From NCBI GenBank assembly GCA_003537695.1, contig DPRC01000091.1:235-10686 (forward strand): DNA of 10,452 nt, in the 5' to 3' direction. The position numbers were made by a program, and so were the translations under genes. Under the pieces are notes generated by a model. That model searched no databases, was not told the origin of the DNA, and was given only the letters and a program-made list of their open reading frames with translations. Origin of the DNA: Polaribacter sp. (GTDB taxonomy: Bacteria; Bacteroidota; Bacteroidia; Flavobacteriales; Flavobacteriaceae). Shown here piece by piece: positions 6,266-10,452 of the stretch. How positions within the stretch are numbered: the first letter of the stretch is position 1; each line of letters opens with the position of its first letter.

Positions 6266-7573
6266 ATGTTAAAATTAAAGTATCCACCCTTTTTGAAAAG
6301 TATTCGTTTTAAAAAAATATTAATTTTTACGCTATTCTTTTGGGTAGGTACTTCTTCTTATCTAGCACAATACACGGAAATAATAAACGCAAACCAACCC
6401 GGGTTTTCTGAGAGTCCATATAGCGTAGGTGCAGGAATTTATCAATTTGAAAATAATTTTTTTTTAAGAAATCTTCGCTTAAAACCTAATTCTCCACGAA
6501 CGCAATCTGGTGGAGCAGACTTACAATTTAGAACTAGTTTTTTATTAGAAAAATTAGAACTAAATGCACATTTTAATTACCAACATGATCGGGTAGCTTT
6601 CGAAAAAATTTACACCACAGGTTTTAGTAGTATGATCATCAATGCTAAGTATTTAGTGTATGAGCAAACGTACGAGGACAAAAGTAAAGAAATTAGAAGT
6701 TGGAAAAAAAGAGGTGCATTTGACAAAAAACGCCTAATTCCGAGTGTCGGTATTTCTCTTGGAATGAATGCTGATTTTTCAAATAAAATTAACGACTCAA
6801 CAAGACTTACTCCAAAAATAGGACTGCTTTTGCAGCACAATCTGACTCCAAACTTCAACATCATCAATAACTTTTATTTCAATAATATTGGTTCCAAGTT
6901 TTCAGAGTTTTCACACATCGTAACGGCAACACAAAATTTCTATAATCAATACTCCATCTTTTTTGAAAATAAAACTGTTTTTCAAAAAAACCAAAAAAAT
7001 ATAAACTTAGGATTAGGACTGGCATATCTGTATCATAAAAATCTCCAAATTAATACTGCCGGAAGGTTTCTTTTTGAAGGAAAAGCTCAAGGTTTTTACG
7101 CCAGTGTCGGATTTTCCTATCGAATTGACCGACACCAAGATCGCTATAAGGTTTTAGATAGTAGTGGAACGGAGATTCAAAAAGAAGAGGCTTCCAATAA
7201 AAAACAATTGGGCTTTTTCAAAAGGTTTCTCGGTATTTTCAAAAACAAAGATATAAAGACACAAGAAAAGAAAAACCTGAAGAAGAAAAAAAACAACTTT
7301 TTCAATATTTTTAGAAGGAATAAAAAGGAAAGTGAAGTTGAAAAACTAGAACGGGAGATTAAAGAGTTGGAGAAAGAAATGAAAAATGACGAAAAGAAAA
7401 AATCAAAGAAGAAAAAAAATAAATTTTTAGGTATTTTTGGAAAGAAAAAAAAGGAAAGTGAAGTTGAGAAACTAGAAAGAGAGATTAAAGAATTGGAGAA
7501 AGAGATGAAGCAAGAGGAAAAGAAAAAAAGAAAGAAAGAGAGAAAGGAAGAAAGAAAGAAAGAAGAGGAATAA
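6266..7573 (+). CDS. Outer-membrane beta-barrel protein (MetA-like 'transporter') with lysine-rich coiled-coil repeat tail
   Basis: A 435-residue protein counted from ATG 6266. A basic n-region and hydrophobic core (about 17-31) with a likely cleavage after SYLA (31-34) form a signal peptide. The mature part begins QYTEIINANQPGFSES and runs in alternating short strands and turns to a last strand, GFYASVGFSYRI (276-287). This is an outer-membrane barrel resembling the flavobacterial proteins annotated 'transporter' in the phenol-degradation MetA-like family; real cargo is unknown. Residues 288-435 form a highly charged tail. A degenerate FLGIF unit (about 319-329) is followed by two 42-residue repeats (343-384, 385-426) predicted to be coiled coil. 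The tail follows the last strand, so it should face the periplasm. The frame can be extended upstream to a TTG at 6257, but that adds only Met-Cys-Cys inside the -7 candidate. A TTG at 6293 would give the compact signal peptide MKSIRFKKILIF and is an alternative. Confidence 0.72.
   Translation: MLKLKYPPFLKSIRFKKILIFTLFFWVGTSSYLAQYTEIINANQPGFSESPYSVGAGIYQFENNFFLRNLRLKPNSPRTQSGGADLQFRTSFLLEKLELNAHFNYQHDRVAFEKIYTTGFSSMIINAKYLVYEQTYEDKSKEIRSWKKRGAFDKKRLIPSVGISLGMNADFSNKINDSTRLTPKIGLLLQHNLTPNFNIINNFYFNNIGSKFSEFSHIVTATQNFYNQYSIFFENKTVFQKNQKNINLGLGLAYLYHKNLQINTAGRFLFEGKAQGFYASVGFSYRIDRHQDRYKVLDSSGTEIQKEEASNKKQLGFFKRFLGIFKNKDIKTQEKKNLKKKKNNFFNIFRRNKKESEVEKLEREIKELEKEMKNDEKKKSKKKKNKFLGIFGKKKKESEVEKLEREIKELEKEMKQEEKKKRKKERKEERKKEEE
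7292..7543 (+). repeat. Two tandem 126-bp coding repeats (42 residues each)
   Basis: Units are 7292-7417 and 7418-7543, in frame within the barrel protein tail. Each has an aromatic/aliphatic head (NNFFNIFRRN, then NKFLGIFGKK), an identical 21-residue heptad core starting KKESEVEKLEREI, and a Lys/Glu-rich spacer. The two core DNA segments (7322-7384 and 7448-7510) differ at 6 of 63 bases, all synonymous. V, L, I, L and M occupy the a/d positions of a canonical coiled coil. A partial, degenerate head (KRFLGIFKNKD) precedes them at about 7220-7252. Confidence 0.9.
7512..7570 (+). repeat. 59-base homopurine, GAAA-rich tract
   Basis: Every base from 7512 to 7570 on the plus strand is A or G, with several GAAA and GAAAG units, up to the TAA stop. 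It encodes the Lys/Glu/Arg-only end of the barrel protein tail. Such simple-sequence tracts are prone to replication slippage and can form triplex structures. Confidence 0.85.
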
Positions 7574-7592
7574 TTAGAATTTATTTTTTAAG

Positions 7593-8711
7593 ATGATTAC
7601 ACTAAAAAAAATGACGACAAAAAAGGAGATGAAACAATTTGTTACATTTCCTTTTTCGCTATACAAAAATCATAAATATTGGGTTCCTCCTATTATTCAA
7701 GACGAAATTGATAATTTTAACCCTAAAAAAAACCCCGTTTTCGAGACTGCAGATGCCCAGTTTTTTGTGGCCATTAAAGCTGGAAAAATAGTAGGTAGAA
7801 TTGTAGCAATTATAAATTGGTTTGAAGTTGACAACCAACAAATTAAAAAAATTCGTTTTGGATGGTTTGATATTGTTGATGATATTGAAGTTTCAAGAGC
7901 ACTTATCGCTAAGGTAAAAGAAATAGGTGTTAAAAATAAACTGAATTATATAGAGGGTCCTGTTGGATTTAATAATTTAGATAAAACGGGAGTTCTTATA
8001 GATGGATTTGATCATATAGGAACAATGATTACTTGGTACAATCACCCATATTACCACAAACATTTAGAGCAACTCGGTTTTGTTAAGGAAAAAGAATATT
8101 TAGAAAGTAAGTTTAAATTTAAAAATGTAGATGCGGTCTATTTCGATCGTGTAAGTAAAATTATAAAAAAGCGTTTTAAACTAACTGCTTTAGATTTTAC
8201 TAGGACAAAAGACGTACTGCCTTACGTGGATGAGATGTTCGAAGTGTTTGAAGAATCATATTCAAAACTATCTACTTTTGTTCCTATTTCTGCCCCGCAA
8301 ATTGCTTTTTTTAAAAAAAAATACATTTCATTTATCAATCCTGAATATATAAAGTTTGTCGTAGACGAAGAACAAAAGCTAGTAGCCTTTGCAATCGTAA
8401 TGCCATCATTTTCGGAAGCTTTACAGAAAGCCAAAGGAAAGTTATTTCCTTTTGGATTGTTCCATTTACTAAAAGCAAGAAAGTACGCTAAAGAGGTTAC
8501 TTTCTATCTAATTGGTGTCACCCCGTCCTATCAAAACAAGGGAGTGCACGCTATTATATTTGACCAATACACCAAAACATTTGCACCTTTAGGAATTGAG
8601 AATTGTATCAGAACACCTGAATTGGAAGACAATGAAGCAATTAAAAAATTATGGCATAAATTTGATCCCACAGTACATAAAAAAAGACGCACCTATCGGA
8701 AAGACTTGTAA
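7593..8711 (+). CDS. GNAT-superfamily-like acyltransferase of unknown substrate
   Basis: A 372-residue soluble protein of a family common in Bacteroidota. It is often listed as a hypothetical or GNAT-family protein and resembles E. coli YghO. The N-terminal half has the family signature FVTFPFSLYKNHKYWVPP (16-33), KNPVFETADAQFFVA (46-60) with AGKIVGRIVAIIN (63-75), RFGWFD (88-93), EGPVGFNNLDKTGVLIDGFD (121-140) and YNHPYYHKHLEQLGF (149-163). The C-terminal half carries a GNAT motif A-like strand and loop, TFYLIGVTPSYQNKGVHA (303-320). Its Q-x-x-G-x-x-x position would contact acetyl-CoA pyrophosphate, although the loop is less glycine-rich than in classic members. No signal peptide is seen. 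It starts 19 bases after the barrel gene, and Met 7 (7611) is an alternative start. Substrate and pathway are unknown, and its neighbours give no firm clue. Confidence 0.75.
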   Translation: MITLKKMTTKKEMKQFVTFPFSLYKNHKYWVPPIIQDEIDNFNPKKNPVFETADAQFFVAIKAGKIVGRIVAIINWFEVDNQQIKKIRFGWFDIVDDIEVSRALIAKVKEIGVKNKLNYIEGPVGFNNLDKTGVLIDGFDHIGTMITWYNHPYYHKHLEQLGFVKEKEYLESKFKFKNVDAVYFDRVSKIIKKRFKLTALDFTRTKDVLPYVDEMFEVFEESYSKLSTFVPISAPQIAFFKKKYISFINPEYIKFVVDEEQKLVAFAIVMPSFSEALQKAKGKLFPFGLFHLLKARKYAKEVTFYLIGVTPSYQNKGVHAIIFDQYTKTFAPLGIENCIRTPELEDNEAIKKLWHKFDPTVHKKRRTYRKDL

Positions 8712-8776
8712 CTGGTTGCAACTGTTGCTTCCAAGACCAAACACAACAATAAAAAAATATTAAAACGCAATTACAA
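8712..8776. other. 65-base intergenic spacer with short overlapping palindromes
   Basis: The spacer before rsmE holds GTTGCAAC (8715-8722), a perfect 8-base palindrome, overlapping GCAAC-T-GTTGC (8718-8728). No TAnnTTTG element, terminator or ribosome-binding site is apparent. The palindromes are short enough to be chance, but they could be a protein-binding site or the end of a small hairpin. Confidence 0.25.
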
Positions 8777-9484
8777 ATGCAACTATTTTATAATTCAGAA
8801 ATTGCTTTAAACACGAAACAGATTACTTTTGATAAAGTTGAGAGCAAACATATCGTGCGTGTATTAAGAAAAACAACTGGTGATGTTCTTACCATAACAA
8901 ATGGAAAAGGTTATTTATTTGATGTTGAAATTAGTTTTGCAAACGACAAAAAGTGTATTGCAACCATTATTAAGGTGGAAGAAAAGCCAAAACCATGGAA
9001 CTATTATTTGCATATCGCCATTGCACCCACTAAAAACAATGATAGAATTGAATGGTTTTTAGAAAAGGCTACAGAAATTGGCATCGATGAAATCACACCA
9101 ATTATTTGCTCCAATTCTGAACGTAGGATTGTAAAAATAGAACGATTTGAGAAAATAATACAGTCCGCAATGAAGCAATCCTTAAAATTCTCACTACCAA
9201 AACTAAATCCTTCCAAAAAATTTAGTGCTTTTATTAAAGAAGATTTTGAGGGAACATTGTGCATTGCACATTGTGAAAAACAACGCAAGAATTCATTAAA
9301 AACGGTTGTACAAAATTCAGAGAAAATCACTATTCTTATCGGACCGGAAGGCGATTTTTCTTTGGATGAGATTGCAAAAGCCTTAGAAAAAAAATTCCAA
9401 CCTGTATCGCTAGGGGAAAGTAGACTAAGGACAGAAACTGCAGGTTTAGTTGCTGTAAATATTGTTTCCTATATCCATCAGTAA
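8777..9484 (+). CDS. rsmE: 16S rRNA (uracil(1498)-N(3))-methyltransferase RsmE
   Basis: A 235-residue protein of the normal RsmE length. It methylates N3 of U1498 in helix 44 of 16S rRNA in the assembled 30S subunit, using S-adenosylmethionine. The N-terminal PUA-like RNA-binding domain includes HIVRVLRKTTGD (25-36) and a strand pair LTITNGKGYLFDVEI (38-52). The C-terminal SPOUT methyltransferase domain begins at about residue 78. It shows APTKNNDRIEWFLEKATEIG (83-102), the SERR segment (114-117) and MKQS (132-135). The trefoil-knot S-adenosylmethionine site is ILIGPEGDFSLDEI (186-199) and SLGESRLRTETAGL (211-224). All key signature blocks look intact. It is 65 bases downstream of the GNAT-like gene and 28 bases upstream of the DUF4159 gene, so it is probably co-transcribed with the latter. 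It is a housekeeping gene and a good species marker. Confidence 0.97.
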   Translation: MQLFYNSEIALNTKQITFDKVESKHIVRVLRKTTGDVLTITNGKGYLFDVEISFANDKKCIATIIKVEEKPKPWNYYLHIAIAPTKNNDRIEWFLEKATEIGIDEITPIICSNSERRIVKIERFEKIIQSAMKQSLKFSLPKLNPSKKFSAFIKEDFEGTLCIAHCEKQRKNSLKTVVQNSEKITILIGPEGDFSLDEIAKALEKKFQPVSLGESRLRTETAGLVAVNIVSYIHQ

Positions 9485-9512
9485 TTCATTACATTGCAAT
9501 AATTTTATAATT

Positions 9513-10154
9513 ATGAAACCACTTATATTTCTCTTTTATATTTTTTCATCCTCCGTGACTAGTGCACAAGATGTTGCTATTTTAAAATATGACGGAGGTG
9601 GGGATTGGTATGCAAACCCAACTGCCATTCCAAATTTAGTTGCCTTCGCAAATACAAATCTTAAAACTAATATTTCTAAAAACCCACAAAATGTTGCCAT
9701 AAATAGTAGTACTATTTTTAACTTTCCTATCGTATTTATGACGGGGCACGGCAATGTCTTATTCTCTGATGAAGCAGTACTAAACTTAAAAAATTATTTA
9801 ATTTCCGGCGGATTTATGCACATTTCTGATAATTATGGATTGGATACATATATCAGAAGAGAGCTTAAAAAAGTCTTTCCCAAATTAAAATTTAAGGAAA
9901 TACCAAGCGCGCACCCTATCTACAACCAAACTTTTAAATTCCCAAATGGACTGCCAAAAATTCATGAACATGATAATAAAGAGGCCCAAGGTTTTGGACT
10001 TTTCTACGAAGGCAGACTCGTTGTTTTTTACGATTATGAAACAGATTTAAGTGATGGCTGGGAAGATCAAATAGTTCATAATAATCCTAAAGAAATTCGA
10101 GATAAAGCATTAAAAATGGGCGCAAATATAATTGAATATGCTTTTACAAACTAG
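9513..10154 (+). CDS. Secreted DUF4159-family protein
   Basis: A 213-residue protein from ATG 9513. It begins with a signal peptide (MKPLIFLFYIFSSSVTSAQD, probable cleavage after TSA at residue 18), so the mature protein is exported to the periplasm or beyond. The mature part matches the shape of DUF4159: ILKYDGGGDWYANP (23-36), FPIVFMTGHGN (71-81), a Gly-Gly turn followed by FMHISDN (99-107), the conserved HPIY (134-137) and ETDLSDGWED (176-185). This family is predicted to have a glutamine-amidotransferase/flavodoxin-like fold, but no enzymatic role is established and I see no catalytic Cys-His-Glu triad. The frame extends upstream to an ATG at 9462 inside rsmE, but that start would bury the signal peptide behind 17 extra residues. 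The gene lies 28 bases after rsmE and overlaps the next gene by 17 bases. Confidence 0.85.
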   Translation: MKPLIFLFYIFSSSVTSAQDVAILKYDGGGDWYANPTAIPNLVAFANTNLKTNISKNPQNVAINSSTIFNFPIVFMTGHGNVLFSDEAVLNLKNYLISGGFMHISDNYGLDTYIRRELKKVFPKLKFKEIPSAHPIYNQTFKFPNGLPKIHEHDNKEAQGFGLFYEGRLVVFYDYETDLSDGWEDQIVHNNPKEIRDKALKMGANIIEYAFTN

Positions 10155-10452
10155 TCCTACAATACCTATTGATGATATCAAGATAAATTTTGATACCAAC
10201 GGTTTATGGATTTTAAACATCGCGATTGCCGTTATTATGTTTGGTGTTTCCTTGGGCATTTCCATCAATGATTTTAAGCGACTATTTAAAAAACCAAAAA
10301 TTCTCTTTGTTGGTGTTCTGTCCCAGTTTATCCTGTTACCTGCGGCCACCTTTCTTGCCATATTACTTATAGAACCTCACCCTAGTTTTGCATTGGGAAT
10401 GCTTATGAATGCTGCCTGTCCTGGTGGAAATGTTTCCAATTTTTTTAGCAAA
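10138..10452 (+). CDS. Bile acid:sodium symporter (BASS) family transporter (partial, C-terminus off the right edge)
   Basis: The first 105 codons of an inner-membrane transporter, open to the window end. After a short polar N-terminus come hydrophobic segments at about 24-40 (WILNIAIAVIMFGVSLGI) and 54-78 (PKILFVGVLSQFILLPAATF and on). The diagnostic BASS motif ALGMLMNAACPGGNVSNFFS (85-104) follows, matching the G-x-x-L-x-x-x-x-PGG-x-x-SN signature of the SLC10-type fold. Family members are sodium-coupled uptake carriers for organic anions such as bile acids, pyruvate or pantoate. The substrate cannot be predicted from this fragment. The ATG at 10138 is preceded in frame by a stop at 10129, with only a TTG between. 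It overlaps the 3' end of the DUF4159 gene by 17 bases in the +1 frame, implying translational coupling. Confidence 0.9.
   Translation, partial: MLLQTSPTIPIDDIKINFDTNGLWILNIAIAVIMFGVSLGISINDFKRLFKKPKILFVGVLSQFILLPAATFLAILLIEPHPSFALGMLMNAACPGGNVSNFFSK

Noticed and set aside
7241..7573. The Lys-rich tail as a frameshift or read-through artefact
   Set aside because: The frame is continuous, the 42-residue repeat keeps period and codon phase, and differences in the core are all silent, which is the behaviour of real coding sequence.
9004..9330. A 108-codon open frame on the minus strand inside rsmE
   Set aside because: It is fully antisense to a strongly supported rRNA methyltransferase and has no family features.
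9462..9512. Upstream ATG extension of the DUF4159 gene
   Set aside because: It overlaps the end of rsmE and would place 17 residues before a clear signal peptide that begins at Met 9513.

Overview
This window looks like chromosomal DNA from a member of the Bacteroidota, most likely a marine or environmental Flavobacteriaceae. The reasons are low G+C, no Shine-Dalgarno-like leaders before any start, a TAnnTTTG-type -7 element in the central intergenic region, and typical flavobacterial gene families (YfhO, DUF4834, the MetA-like 'transporter' barrel, DUF4159). No tRNA, rRNA, CRISPR array, insertion sequence or phage gene was found. No stretch longer than about 120 bases lacks a gene.

Left part (1-6149, minus strand). 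Reading from the centre leftward: a small DUF4834-type membrane protein, then a YfhO-family polytopic membrane protein, two GT-B glycosyltransferases of the GT4/group 1 kind, and a Wzx-like flippase that runs off the left edge. The last four are tightly packed (4-base overlap, 7-base overlap, 1-base gap), so they are almost certainly co-translated. Together they form the edge of a surface-polysaccharide or lipid-linked glycan locus: soluble glycosyltransferases build on a lipid carrier, the flippase moves it across the inner membrane, and YfhO (a predicted GT-C membrane glycosyltransferase) may add sugars outside.

Centre (6150-6265). This 116-base divergent intergenic region holds a good minus-strand promoter candidate, a weaker plus-strand one, and a 9-bp inverted repeat. 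Both promoter candidates sit almost on top of the annotated start codons, which bears on where translation begins.

Right part (6266-10452, plus strand). First is an outer-membrane beta-barrel protein with an unusual C-terminal tail: a lysine-rich, 42-residue tandem coiled-coil repeat ending in a 59-base pure-purine tract. Then come a GNAT-like protein, the 16S rRNA m3U1498 methyltransferase RsmE, a secreted DUF4159 protein, and the start of a bile acid:sodium symporter (BASS) family transporter cut by the right edge. The spacings (19 and 28 bases, then a 17-base overlap) suggest one or two operons.

Most of the window is ordinary. The least explained element is the repeat tail of the barrel protein. 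I do not see a convincing new defence or mobile system.
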